From Bedellia somnulentella (taxonomy: Eukaryota; Arthropoda; Insecta; Lepidoptera; Bedelliidae), in contig OY755175.1 of assembly GCA_963576735.1 (NCBI GenBank), positions 2,186,401 to 2,250,400 of the forward strand: a DNA stretch of 64,000 bases. The letters are read 5' to 3'. This document shows, in pieces, positions 42,282 through 52,690 of this stretch (the first letter of the stretch is position 1; each line of letters starts with the position of its first letter). The translations under genes were made by a program, and so were the position numbers. The notes below the pieces were generated by a model, which was given only the letters and a program-made list of their open reading frames with translations, did not search any database and was not told the origin of the DNA.

Positions 42282-42634
42282 TCAAACGTACACGCCGTGA
42301 ATACCCAAAGGTGTTGGTAGAGCTACTAATACTTCTGAACATCACGTGACGTTGTTGGTGTTCAGAATACCCACGTTTTGCTTGGACTGTGTACTCACGT
42401 AGTAGGGGGCAGGCCTATCACCGTTTTGTATTTGTACACATACACTGTTACATGACTAAGTACAACTCAGCTATGTGGGGTTTCCTCACGATATTTTCGC
42501 TTACCGTGAGCAACCATGATATTCACCACACATATGTCTTTAGAAAAGACAAATTGGTGTAGGCCCGACCCGGGATTGGAACCTTCATTGTCTGCGCGAT
42601 AAGCAGCGTTCTACCCACTGAGCTATCACGGTTG
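42282..42634 (-). mobile_element. SINE-B, diverged full-length copy
   Basis: Head GTGATAGCTCAGTGGGTAGA; B box TTCCAATCCCGGGTC; 3' module CACCTTTGGGTATTCACGGC on the sense strand. No (TTATG)n tail left. Confidence 0.9.
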
Positions 42635-42780
42635 TTTATATAAAATAGTTAAGGAAATATTTAACTCATATGCTCTAGCTTTAGGATATAATATGTATAT
42701 ACATATAGAATGTGTCACAGAGTAGCAGTATATTATCTATCATTTTGGTAAAAATTAAGAAGAATATAATGTAGCGTCTG

Positions 42781-42985
42781 TGCCTTGTAGTGTCGGTTTA
42801 GAATAGCCCTACCCCGTTTCTACCGATGGGTGTACGTAAGAGGTGACTAACCCACCCCATCGGAGACCCATCACCAACAACCTTTAGTTTACCGTCTTTT
42901 CCCCACTCAATTTTCCAAAAGTGGCTGAGGAATTTCTAATTCTACCCCTTCTAGGGATTTATAGCCGTGAGTATATGTATATATA
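42781..42985 (+). mobile_element. SINE-A, A-II, internally deleted; base of nested stack
   Basis: Loses the TATTGGGGC...GGGCGATGCGG segment and the AGCTCTGG part of the 3' module. Its tail GTATATGTATATATA contains the target site of the SINE-B that follows. Confidence 0.92.
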
Positions 42986-43233
42986 ACAACCGTGATAGCC
43001 CAGTGGGTAGAACACTCAGTTATCGTGCAAACGACTAGTGTTCAAATCCTGGGTCGGGCCTACACCAATTTGTCTTTTCTAAAGACATATGTGTGGTTAA
43101 GGCGCCGTTGGTTCAGCGAAAAATATCATCTCAGGGGGTGCTGCCCCCGCGGGCGCGGGGAAGCGCTTGCGCGCCGATCGGGCGGCCGTCTCCCCGACGC
43201 GACGCAGTGCGCGTGTTTTAAAAACATACAGTA

Positions 43234-43395
43234 GGGTAAGCAATACAGTTTTTGTCAACTCGACAGTTTTAGCCATTCACAAATATTTTCTATGGTATGG
43301 GTTCGGACATTTGTTTATGACTATTTACATTTTTTTTCTATAATATTTGCGAGTGGCTATAACAGTCAGGGTGACGAAAACTGTATCGCTTACCC
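43234..43395. mobile_element. Small MITE with 54 bp imperfect arms
   Basis: The arms 43234-43287 and 43342-43395 both read inward GGGTAAGC(A/G)ATACAGTTTT and end CAAATATT; about ten mismatches. 54 bp loop. Nested inside the TTAA element. Confidence 0.78.
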
Positions 43396-43519
43396 AAGGT
43401 TATCAAATTCAAAAATTCTTTCTACCATAGCCGTTTACAATATAAAATGTAATGATAGGATAGATTTGTCTACCCCTGTCAGTTTATACAAAATTATTAC
43501 AGTGTTAATTTCATAATTT

Positions 43520-43767
43520 TTGCCGTGTCCTGTCGGCTTAGAATAACACTACCCCATTTCTACCCGTGATCGTAAGTGGTGACTTAGGGTTCAGGGGATT
43601 TTTAAGTGATTTTTGGGCGATGTGGTTGGGGAACCGTCAACGAAATCATTTATTATTACAATCTTTTCCCAAATCAACTTCCAAAAGTAGCTGAGGAATT
43701 TCTCATTCCAAAGCTCTGGCTATCCCGGTAAGGGATTTATAGCCGTGAGTATATGTATGTATATAAT
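43520..43767 (+). mobile_element. SINE-A, A-III, inside the TTAA element
   Basis: Head TGCCGTGTCCTGTCGGC; AAGTGATTTTTGGGCGATGT; ends GTGAGTATATGTATGTATA. Its substitution load relative to the A-III consensus sets a minimum age for the TTAA insertion. Confidence 0.94.
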
Positions 43768-44726
43768 TTTCAGTTTACACTTGTAACTATTTAATATTAT
43801 TAATTGAAATTAGAAGTTACTTTAACGGTTTTTTTCTTTTTCCCATTCCTAATAAATTAAACAATAAAATATAAAAATGAGTGCAATCTATGAATTGAAT
43901 GAATTCTTTTATATTTGCTAATGCTAGCCGTACGCACGGTCACTCTCACGCCTACATTGACGCGCATCGTATACAGATAGGTCACTCGCACACTAACGGC
44001 GCCGCACGCGCGTAAATTGTTAGATCTGTAACTCAAGGCGCGCGCGACACAGGTCCGACCCCTAAGGCAGCTCGCCGAGCTCTGATCGAGCGGCGGGCGG
44101 CGCTCGGGCACGAGTAGGACCGTGATTATCGATGTTTTTAAAATATTTGTTTTATTGAATTTATTAAAAAAGAAAAATAATCGCCAATTATTATTAGAAA
44201 TACAAATGTTCAAATTATGATGTAAGTTATATGAAAGTAGGTAAAATAAATAAAATGTAAAACCATTTTAAAGAGTGTAATTAGAGGTATGTTGGCGATT
44301 TTTTTCTATCGAGCGAAAATTTATTAATCATGTTTCGAATCGCCAATTTCACTGCAGAAAAGCCTCAAGATTTCGATGTATTTTTTTCATAACCATATTA
44401 TTATAAACATACGCATAATAAAGTTTCAAAAACCCTGTTCACTGGACTAACGGCACCTTAATTTATCATGGTTGTTAACGGTGAGGGAAAACATCGTGAG
44501 GAAACCCACATGGCTGAGTTGTACTTAGTCATGTGACAGTGTATTCGTACAAAACGGCGATAGGCCTGCCCCCTATCACGTGAGTACACTGTCCATACAA
44601 AACGTGGGTACTCTGAACACCAGGTGACAAAGTCACGTGATGTTCAGAAGTATTAGTACCTCTGCCAACCCCTTCGGGGATATTCGGCGTGACCGTTTAT
44701 GTTATGTTATGTTATATGTATATATA

Positions 44727-45156
44727 AAGAAGAAAAGTACAAGTTCAGCAAAACATAACATACTTATTACATCAATGACATTGTTTTTCTTTAAAAGTGT
44801 TTCAATGAAAGGTGATTGCAAAACTTTGGAGACGTAGTAGGCTATTAAACTGAAATCAATTAATACATGTTCTGAATATTCGTACAGGTAATTTTGTATT
44901 TGAATGAATTCCGAATGTTCAAGTTTTCTAAAGATTCAATATTTCATTTAAGTTTCCTTAAGAATTAAAATTTATTCAACGGATTGAAATTTGCGTTAAA
45001 ACGAAGTTCTTTCAATGGAAGAATTAAATTCGATAAGATTGGCTTGTGAGATTTTCATTATGGTAAAAGGCAATCTTAAACCTGGGTTAGTTGGTTGATA
45101 ATGATAAGTGATTTTGAGTACCTGTGTTTTCTTGGGTTTCAGTATTTTCAAAGAAA
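44727..45156. other. Intergenic, no recognised feature
   Basis: AT-rich, no frame or family. Confidence 0.5.
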
Positions 45157-45232
45157 CATAACATAAACATAATATAAACGTTCACGCCGAATATCCCCGA
45201 AGGGGTTGGCAGAGGTAATAATACTTCTGATC
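45157..45232 (-). mobile_element. SINE-B, 5'-truncated to 76 bp
   Basis: Only the tail and 3' module; perfect 11 bp duplication TTTCAAAGAAA at 45146-45156 and 45233-45243. Confidence 0.92.
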
Positions 45233-45243
45233 TTTCAAAGAAA

Positions 45244-45615
45244 GATCGTTGAATTTCATATGAATCAAAGAGCCAATAAAACTATAAGAAATATTGATAA
45301 TACTCGTATATTGTTTATGTATAAACAAAATAAATTAAAAAAATATATTATTTAGAGTGATAACCTTATACAAAAAGGAAATCGATTGTGCGTATCGAAG
45401 GTAAGAAAGAAAATATCAGTCGCTAAAATATAACAATCCCTAGACAATGGGGATGCACTAAGGCCTACTATAAACAATTAATTATTGCCTTTGAATTTCT
45501 ATTATGTAATTGTAATTGTGTGCTTTCGAAATCAGAAATAGCCCCAACCCCAACCCATCTTTCTCTCAGCTTTCAAAAGTGGCTAATAAATGGATGTTTC
45601 ACAAAATAACACATG
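45244..45615. other. Intergenic, no recognised feature
   Basis: A CAGCTTTCAAAAGTGGCTAA trace at ~45.57 kb may be the last scrap of a SINE-A. Confidence 0.35.
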
Positions 45616-45830
45616 CCTACATTCATATTCTCACGTAATTATTTCCCACTGGGGTAGGCAGAGACTATTGATCGCCACTTTGTACGATCATGGCAATCCT
45701 CTCTAGCTCTGTTAACGTCCATCAATCTTTTCAAACATGCTCTTTTATTCTGCATACTTCGGACGCCAGCCTTTTTGAGCACACTCTCTCATTGGTCCAG
45801 GTGCGCCCTCCGAGGTCGTGCTCTACTAAC
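45616..45830 (-). mobile_element. RTE-like 3' end
   Basis: Covers the module (GGGGTAGGCAGAGACTATTG on +), the GTACGATCATGG and CATGCTCTTTTATTC blocks, and the GAGGTCGTGCTCTACTAAC coding edge. Confidence 0.85.
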
Positions 45831-47394
45831 TTATGAATGTTATTTACAAAATAAGACAACCTAAGATAAAACATACTCAGATATATGAATCAGAATAAAA
45901 TAAATCGATAGATGAAATACTTGTTAAATCCTCTGTGCCCAAACGGGTAAGCGGGCGACTTAGTTGCAATGGTTCAATATTAAAGTTCAATATCTACTTC
46001 TTTCGTCTTTGTATTGCACACAATGGTTTTATCCTCAAGTGTTAACAGGATAGACCATGGACAAAGGGTTCCTGTCTTTATTGTACACCGAAGTTGTTTG
46101 TGAACATTAGTGTTGGGCTTGTTGAGCTAGATATCGATATGGACATCGATGGGATGGACGGTGATGGTAACGTTGAGTCAATATTAGATATTGTCAATAT
46201 TTTAATACGGTAATTTCTTTTTTTGAATTCTGTTGGTTCTGAATATATCGATAGTAACTTGTTTGGTGTAATGGTCAGTTTAATGTTAATTTAAAGGAAA
46301 AGAAAGTCTTTTTTGGTCAACTTTTTCCGAAGTGCCGTTGTAGTTTTTCAAATTTTCTGATATTTGTATTTATTACCAAAACATAAAGTTGCTAGCAAAA
46401 TAAAATATTTATAATGCAACATAATAACTAATCAAATCCGCCATTAAGTTTATCTAGCTTGTGCGATAAAAAAAATATTGAAACATTGACTTATTGTTAA
46501 TATTAATTTTGAAAGTATTGTGGAACAGATGAACGAACATAAATACACTATGCTCGTAAAAATTAATTATTTTAAGAAAAAAACATGAGTTTTTCATATG
46601 TATGTGTAAGAGGGAAGGGAAAAAACATTCATCAGTCGACTATTCGTAAAAGAAACAAACATCATATTAAGCAAAAATAAAATTTGAATTACAAAAGCTA
46701 TTTATAAAAAGAACTAAAAGTTCGTTTAACTTGAAACAACAGTTACCTAGATTTAAAGTAAAAACAAATGTTAAAATCAACAATAAATTTATCGATAAAA
46801 CCGAACACATCACTAGCTCCACAGATACCCAATAGCACACAGGTAGCACTTCCATCCATTTCTTTTGATTGAGCTTTAAAGGTACGAGTGTTTGGCTTAC
46901 AAAAGGCTCTACGTCTTACATTACTAAATGTTCATACAAAACTCGTTTTAAACGACGATTAGAATTTAGAACTAAAGTTACAGCTGCACGATGATTTGCA
47001 ACTGTTCATTATGAACTAAGCATGTGATCGAGTTAATAGGGTTGGGAATTAACTAGTTTAGTATTCAGTGACGACTGACCTAGTTACGTTTTTAATGATT
47101 TTAAAGGCAATTATCACTGTAAAATATGCTTGGCTATTTTCAAAGCGATTAAATATAACAAAAAATGTATATGTTAGGTAACACTACTATTATAATAAAT
47201 AATGAATCTTTATTCAAAGCAACAGGGCTCATATTGTTAGTAACAAGACTTATAAACTATGTTAGACACCTTAAAAAATACTTAATACTACTTTTACCTA
47301 ACTATTATATTTACATTGAAGTTTAATACAATGCCATATATAAGGCGAAAAATTATACCTAGATCTATCATATATATGTATCTAAATTTGTGTA
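45831..47394. other. Long intergenic stretch
   Basis: A tRNA-like fragment may lie at 45.93-45.98 kb (GCCCAAACGGGTAAGCGGG). 47.20-47.34 kb (ATAATGAATCTTTATTC on +) resembles a reversed LINE 3' end. Nothing else recognised. Confidence 0.35.
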
Positions 47395-47670
47395 TCACGG
47401 GTCGGGCCTACACCAATTTGTCTTTTCTAAAGACATATGAGTGGTGTTATCATGGCTGTTAACGGTGAGGGAAAACATCGTGAGGAAACCCAAATGGCGA
47501 GGTTGTACTTTGTCACGTGACAGTGTATTCTAACAAAACGGTGATAGGACTGCCCCCTATCTGAATATCCTATCTAATCTGAACACAAAGTGAAAATGTC
47601 ACATGGATGGATGTTCAGAAGTATTAGTACCTCTACCAACCCCTTCGGGAATATACGGCGTGAACGTTTA
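47395..47670 (+). mobile_element. SINE-B, 5'-truncated, diverged
   Basis: Starts inside the B box (CACGGGTCGGGCCTACACC). Ends CCCCTTCGGGAATATACGGC; no tail repeat. Confidence 0.9.
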
Positions 47671-47986
47671 AGCTAGATATTCTGGAACGTGTCAAGACAC
47701 AACTCGCTGGCAATATAACATACGAAAATATAAGGCAGATATACAAAAGACAATTGTTGATTGAATTCGATTTCGTTTCGATATATATCACGATTTGTCG
47801 AACTCGCAGAGACATCAAAAGCCTTTCTAAATTTTATGCAAATACGCGTTTGTGTGTAAAAATGACGTTTTGTTTCTTCCGCTCTTAACAGAAACATGTT
47901 TCAGGATTTTCTCTGTTGCTTGCAGAATATTGGAAAAAATTATTCATACCGTCTTGATGCCTCAGTGGGAAAGGTGAGATAAGGTA

Positions 47987-48162
47987 GGTATTAATGGCAG
48001 GTATCTGAAGTATGAAGAATAAAAGTGCATGTATGAACAGATTGATAGATGTGGACGAAGCTAGAGAGTTTTGCCAGGATCTTAAAAAGTGGCGTTCGAT
48101 AGTCTCTACCTACCCCAATAGGAACTGACGGCGTGAGTATATGTTAGTTGTATGCATGTATG
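47987..48162 (+). mobile_element. RTE-like 3' end
   Basis: GAAGTATGAAGAATAAAAG, GATCTTAAAAAGTGGCGTTC, CTACCTACCCCAATAGGAAC, GGCGTGAGTATATG. Coding frame interrupted. Confidence 0.83.
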
Positions 48163-48317
48163 TTGGATGGGATATGGATCCAGATGTGATAGAATTGGGA
48201 ATCATCCTACACGACTATGTATTTGACGACTGTAATAGTAAAATCGTATGCGTGGTAAATGGATTTGGTGAATTAGTTATATTTCTTACTGCGGCGGGAG
48301 TCGTTAAGTCGTGATAC

Positions 48318-48475
48318 GGGTTTCCAAATGATATTTGGGCAATTTGGAAAGAGAAGTCATCAACAACCTTTATTTTATCATTATTTCCTCACTCAAGTTT
48401 CAAAAGTGTATGGGGAATTTCACATACTGAAGCTCTGGGTAAAATTTATTGGAATTTGTGGGCGTATTTGTTCTT
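48318..48475 (+). mobile_element. SINE-A 3' portion, old
   Basis: ATATTTGGGCAATTTGG, CATCAACAACCTTTATTTTA and GAAGCTCTGGGTAAAATTTA keep the order; the tail is lost. The intact mariner lies 15 bp downstream. Confidence 0.7.
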
Positions 48476-48490
48476 ATAAAATTATATCCA

Positions 48491-49785
48491 TACGAGGGCT
48501 GCTATTTATGTATCCGGAATAAAAAAAAGAAACAAACATATATCAATTAATATGGTTTTATTGCTTCTCAAAATATTCGCCGCTCAGATCTATACACTTT
48601 TGCATGCGTTGAAACCAATTTTCATAGCACTTTTTCCACTCAGACTGAGGTATCTCCAAAACGTGCATTTTGAACGCATCGACTGCCTCTTCGCGGCTCG
48701 AAAAACGTTGACCACGTAATTTTTTCTTCACATTTGGAAATAAATAAAAATCATTGGGTGCCAAATCAGGGCTGTACGGCGGATGACCTGTCAATTCGAT
48801 CTTTTGAGCTTCTAAAAACTGAGTTGTGACGGCCGACCTGTGACAGCTAGCATTGTCGTGATGCAGAATGATTCTACGTTGTCGGTTAGTCTTTCTTATT
48901 TGTTCAAAGACTTCCGGCAAACAAATGGTCGTATACCACTCCGAATTAACAGTTTTACGATTCTCTAAAGGCACTGTAGCTACATGGCCATTTATACCAA
49001 AAAAACAAGCGACCATTTGCTTCAATGTGCTTTTTGCACGAATAACTTTTGTTGGGTTCGGCTCATCTTGGAACACCCACACCGTGGACTGCTGCTTAGT
49101 TTCGGGGTCGTAAGCGTAGATCCAAGATTCGTCACCTGTGTAGATATTATAAACAGCTTTTGACGCACCACGGTTGTATTTTTTTAACATTTCTTTGCAC
49201 CAATCGACACGAGCCTGTTTTTGATCAATACTCAAGTTGTGCGGAATCCAACGGGAGCAAATTTTTTTTACAGCTAAATGTTCATGAAGTATCTTATGTA
49301 TGCTCGTCATACTAATGCCCAGAGATGCCTCTATCTCACGATATGTAACATGACGATCTTGAGTTATTAGTTCCCGGACAGCATCGATGTTTTGAGGTAC
49401 AACGACCGTTTTAGGGCGACCTTCTTTAATTTCATCAGTAAGCTTAGATCGTCCACGATTAAACTCGCTAAACCAGTGATACACAGTGGTCTTTGAGGGT
49501 GCTTCATCCCCAAAAGTTGAAGTAAGCTGATCGATGCACTGTTTTTGAGTTAGACCACGCCGAAAATCGTAAAAAATCATGGCACGAAAATGTTCACGAG
49601 TTAAATCCATGGTGGTGAAGACACGCAATTTTCAAAATGACGCTACGATGTGAAAACAATTGACAGTCACATAAAAATAAATGTATTCTAAAGCTAAAGA
49701 GTTCTATTTTTAAATGATGTAATTACTTTTTAAATTATTGTTCTGTAAGTGGCCAGTTCCGGATACATAAATAGCAGCCCTCGTA
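48491..49785 (-). mobile_element. Intact mariner element, ~1.29 kb
   Basis: Terminal repeats of 27 bp (CGAGGGCTGCTATTTATGTA...) are perfectly identical at 48493-48519 and inverted at 49757-49783, with TA on both outer sides (48491-48492, 49784-49785) as expected for mariner target duplication. The single - strand gene fills most of it, leaving a ~65 bp 3' and ~147 bp 5' non-coding part. Perfect termini and an uninterrupted gene point to recent transposition. Confidence 0.95.
48558..49610 (-). CDS. Mariner transposase, complete
   Basis: The chosen start is the ATG at 49608-49610 (context ACCACCATGG, a strong Kozak match), giving 350 residues, the usual mariner length. An in-frame ATG 18 bp upstream would add six residues. 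The N-terminal paired-like region (REHFRAMIFYDFRRGLTQKQ) is followed by the EGRPK linker, WIPHNL, and the catalytic DD34D triad: TGDESW, HHDNASCH and, 34 residues after that Asp, YSPDLAPNDFYLF. It ends GEYFEKQ. The enzyme binds the terminal repeats, excises the element and reinserts it at TA. No stop, frameshift or missing catalytic residue. HHDNASCH replaces the common HHDNAPAH. Likely mauritiana/cecropia-related, but the subfamily is not certain. Confidence 0.95.
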   Translation of the reverse strand: MDLTREHFRAMIFYDFRRGLTQKQCIDQLTSTFGDEAPSKTTVYHWFSEFNRGRSKLTDEIKEGRPKTVVVPQNIDAVRELITQDRHVTYREIEASLGISMTSIHKILHEHLAVKKICSRWIPHNLSIDQKQARVDWCKEMLKKYNRGASKAVYNIYTGDESWIYAYDPETKQQSTVWVFQDEPNPTKVIRAKSTLKQMVACFFGINGHVATVPLENRKTVNSEWYTTICLPEVFEQIRKTNRQRRIILHHDNASCHRSAVTTQFLEAQKIELTGHPPYSPDLAPNDFYLFPNVKKKLRGQRFSSREEAVDAFKMHVLEIPQSEWKKCYENWFQRMQKCIDLSGEYFEKQ

Positions 49786-50690
49786 AAAAGAAGAGATACT
49801 TGCCAAGTGTGTACAATTTGTAGACAATCCATAAAGTCTAGAGATAGTACAAGTACATCTGCATGTGTAGAATGAAGAAGCAATACTACATTAAATTTCA
49901 AATTCCCGCCCTGCCCGCGATACTTTTTATGTCATCGAATTTATGTTCCCATATTTCAATGAAAGAGCCCTCCCCTACTCGGAGTGTGAATAAAAACAAG
50001 AAATAGTAATACCCGTATGTGGTGATAAAGATCTAAGTGCCGTAGTTGGTAAAACATGTGGTAACATGTAGTTTTAGAAATAGACAATGAAAAATTACTT
50101 GCTCTATTTGTTTTGGATTCAATTAGGGCTTGTCGTTGTAATTTAATTTAACAACAATTTAAATGATCATTATGTTAGATATAGGGAGTTCACAGTTTTG
50201 AAGTTTGACATTCTACAGTTTTGGTTACTTTGGAAGCACAACGACATTGGTTAAGCTTTTTAGGTATTAAAGTAAGAACCTGAGAAGGTGTAAAGAATTT
50301 ATCTAATTTGTTAATTATTTGCAATGTGAAATCATACAAAAAAAAAGTAAATCAGTTAAATATCTATCACCTAAATATTAACTTGCTCAAAAACAGGGCA
50401 TCAGATTGTTCTTAACGTAGACATTCGTCATCGCATGGAATTTTTGCAATAAATATTAAATTGTTATCGTAATAATTTAGTTAGCATTTGAATTTAAAAT
50501 ATTATATATGATTTTCCTAATTTAGGTAGCTCTTGGGCAATGTGGCCAGAAAACCGTCGGAAACCACCTTTATTTGGAAAATTGTTCCAATGCTCAAAAT
50601 ACAAATTAAATTAAAACTATAACCATAACTTTCTGAAGGAGGAGGAGAATGAGGAAGTTCAATCTACGACTGAAATGATTAGTTCGACGA
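49786..50690. other. Intergenic; SINE-A trace
   Basis: 50524-50580 (TAGCTCTTGGGCAATGTGGC, AACCACCTTTATTTGG) is a decayed SINE-A middle. The remainder is unassigned. Confidence 0.45.
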
Positions 50691-50920
50691 CGTCCGTGGC
50701 CGAGTGGCTAGGTGATTAGCTTCTCGGTCTGGTGGTTGTGGGTTCGATCCCCACTGAGAGCAACATTTATGTGATGAGCATAAATGATTGTTTCTTAGTC
50801 TTGGAAGTTGTTTATATGTGTATTAGATAATATTAAATATATGGTTGAGTTAGTATCCCATCACACAAGTTTTACTCAGTTTGGGGCTAAATTCTGTGTA
50901 AAATATGTCTGTATATATTA
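50691..50920 (+). mobile_element. SINE-C, best copy
   Basis: A box TGGCCGAGTGGCTAGG, B box GTGGGTTCGATCCCCAC, then GAGAGCAACATTTATGTG, TTGTTTCTTAGTCTTGG, TATCCCATCACACAAG, CTCAGTTTGGGGC. This uninterrupted order is what identifies the split copy at 5761. Confidence 0.9.
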
Positions 50921-51367
50921 TTTATTATTCTCCAATACTGTACCCAGCATCTCAAACGAGTTCAAAGCGAAACTTCACAGCCGCGTATTAATAACCTGAT
51001 TTCTTATTAAAATATATGCCGGTACTTGCAAAATGAAATGTGTATGCGCTTAAGCCGCAACAGCAGACATTTTCGAATTATCCACACCCAGTGAACTTTA
51101 TGATGGCCGAGTTTTTCGACAGCGCTGGTCGATCGAAATCGCGGTTCGGAATTTATGTTTATATTAAACCACTTTTAATTTCACTTGCTACTGCAGTTCG
51201 AGGATTGAATTCGAATTTGATTGTCGGTTCTATTTGTGTTTTAAATCGGTTTAAAATATAAAACTACATAAAATCTTAAGTGATCCTAAGGCCCTCCTAG
51301 GCCCTTTTTAGAAGTATCATGGTTACTGAAAATTATAATTATTAAGTTTTTTTTTTATATAACTTAA
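50921..51367. other. Intergenic, no recognised feature
   Basis: A 73-codon frame at 51040-51261 has no recognised similarity. Confidence 0.4.
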
Positions 51368-51721
51368 TCATAAACGTTCACGCCGAATATCCCCGAAGGG
51401 GTTGGCAGAGGTACTAATACTTCTGAACATCACGTGACTTTGTCACTTGGTGTTCAGAGTACCCACGTTTTGCATGGACAGTGTACTCACGTGGTAGGTG
51501 CAGGCCTATCGCCGTTTTGTACGAATACACTGTCACATGACTAAGTACAATTCAGCCATGTGGGTTCCCTCACGATGTTTTCCCTCACCGTTAACAACCA
51601 TGATAAATTAACCACACATATGTCCTAATAAAAGACTTATTGGTGTAGGCCCGACTCGGGATTTGAACACTAGTCGTTTGCACGATAACTGGTGTTCTAC
51701 CCATTGAGCTATCACGGTTGC
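51368..51721 (-). mobile_element. SINE-B, near full length, tail lost
   Basis: Reversed CGTTCACGCCGAATATCCCC to GTGATAGCTCAATGGGTAG. Private changes (CCTAATAAAAGAC) in the body. Confidence 0.93.
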
Positions 51722-51759
51722 TTTTTATAATCAGATAAAACACAGAAACAAAGAAAAAT

Positions 51760-51960
51760 TATTTTTTCTCTCACTTCGGACTCCTGTAGTCATAGGAACG
51801 TTATTAATTTGACCTTTTATCATCTTTCGTGGCCATCTTCTACTAACAACACCATGCACATTGCCTCTATATATCTCTTTCGCCACTTTAATATTATCTG
51901 CCTCTATGTGCCCAAACAAACCTAAACATCCTGTTTAACGTTTTCTTTCGCACCACATTG
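51760..51960 (-). pseudogene. RTE-like ORF2 C-terminal fragment, diverged
   Basis: The - strand encodes LFGHIEADNIKVAKEIYRG, then GVVSRRWPRKMIKGQINN, aligning with the WFGHVERMDD...SRGPPRKTHLDQIE region of the copy at 55401. A different RTE lineage, since the protein is conserved but the DNA is not. Confidence 0.65.
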
Positions 51961-52489
51961 ATCACTAAATGTATGCAATGACTTAAGTGGACACGAATAC
52001 GCTTCAGGTTTCTTTAAATTTTTTATTGTTTATTAAACATCTGATTCTCATTTTGCCGAATTACGGTTACACCAAAATCAAATAATACTGAGAACAAGTT
52101 CACTGGTAACAACAAAACAAAAAGTGTACTCCTATCTGATTACAGCCAAGAAACAAAGGGTATACGGAGATCGTAATCTCACTTCGCCCTTACTGCATTT
52201 AAATTTTTTGCACGGCTCCGAAAGTTTTGTGTTCTGTGGGAAGTTTTTTAAACTGTAGTCAGCGGATATAAATGAGTTTGTAAAGGAAATAGCATGTTTA
52301 TGAAAAGTTTAACTAATTGCACACTTAAATGTACTTAATAAATGAGTGTTTATTATAAAGTTTTGTTGGTTTTATGATTCCATGATTATTTTGCCTTTTT
52401 TTTATTTTAAAATATGTCTGAGATATAACACCAACAGTGAACGAATGGGTAAGGCAAGTACTAAATCGAATTCAAATACTTAATTAACT
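51961..52489. other. Intergenic, no recognised feature
   Basis: AT-rich, nothing assigned. Confidence 0.5.
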
Positions 52490-52690
52490 ATCTATACTAT
52501 AATATTATAAAGGTGAAGAGTTTGTTTGTTTGAACGCTAGGATCTCAGGAACGGCCTCATCAAATAGAAAAAATATTTTTGGGTTGGATAGTCCATTTAT
52601 TGAGAAAGGCTTCAGAATCGGCGAAAAATGTTGCAAAAACGGGGATAATTACTCGTATTTTAAGGCTTACGTTGTGTGAGCTGCGTAAAC
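52490..52690 (+). mobile_element. Widespread insect repeat, fragment
   Basis: TATAATATTATAAAGGTGAA, GAGTTTGTTTGTTTGAACGC and GATAGTCCATTTATTGAGAA match a motif order common in arthropod genomes. Element class unknown to me. Confidence 0.5.

Larger units (their letters stand above)
43101..44457. mobile_element. TTAA-targeting non-autonomous DNA element, 1357 bp
   Basis: The surrounding SINE-B gives the empty site, so TTAA duplication (43097-43100, 44458-44461) is certain. The ends GGCGCCGTTGGTTCAGCGAA and, inverted, GGTGCCGTTAGTCCAGTGAA match 16 of 20, with all differences transitions. TTAA is the target of piggyBac and Kolobok transposases; the GG(C/T)GCCG ends are not the classical piggyBac CCC start. 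No transposase frame. Two strongly GC- and CpG-rich blocks (43121-43218, 43990-44125) contrast with the AT-rich region. It contains a SINE-A and a small inverted-repeat element. Confidence 0.88.
42986..44715 (+). mobile_element. SINE-B, full length, split by a TTAA element
   Basis: The head part is 42986-43100 and the rest 44462-44715. Target duplication ATGTATATATA at 42975-42985 and 44716-44726, the first within the SINE-A tail. Joining the parts restores the normal GTGTGGTTAATTTATCATGG. Confidence 0.95.

Noticed and set aside
43857..44213. 118-codon - strand frame over a GC-rich block
   Set aside because: It lies in the CpG-rich part of the TTAA element; composition explains its length, and no transposase motif appears.
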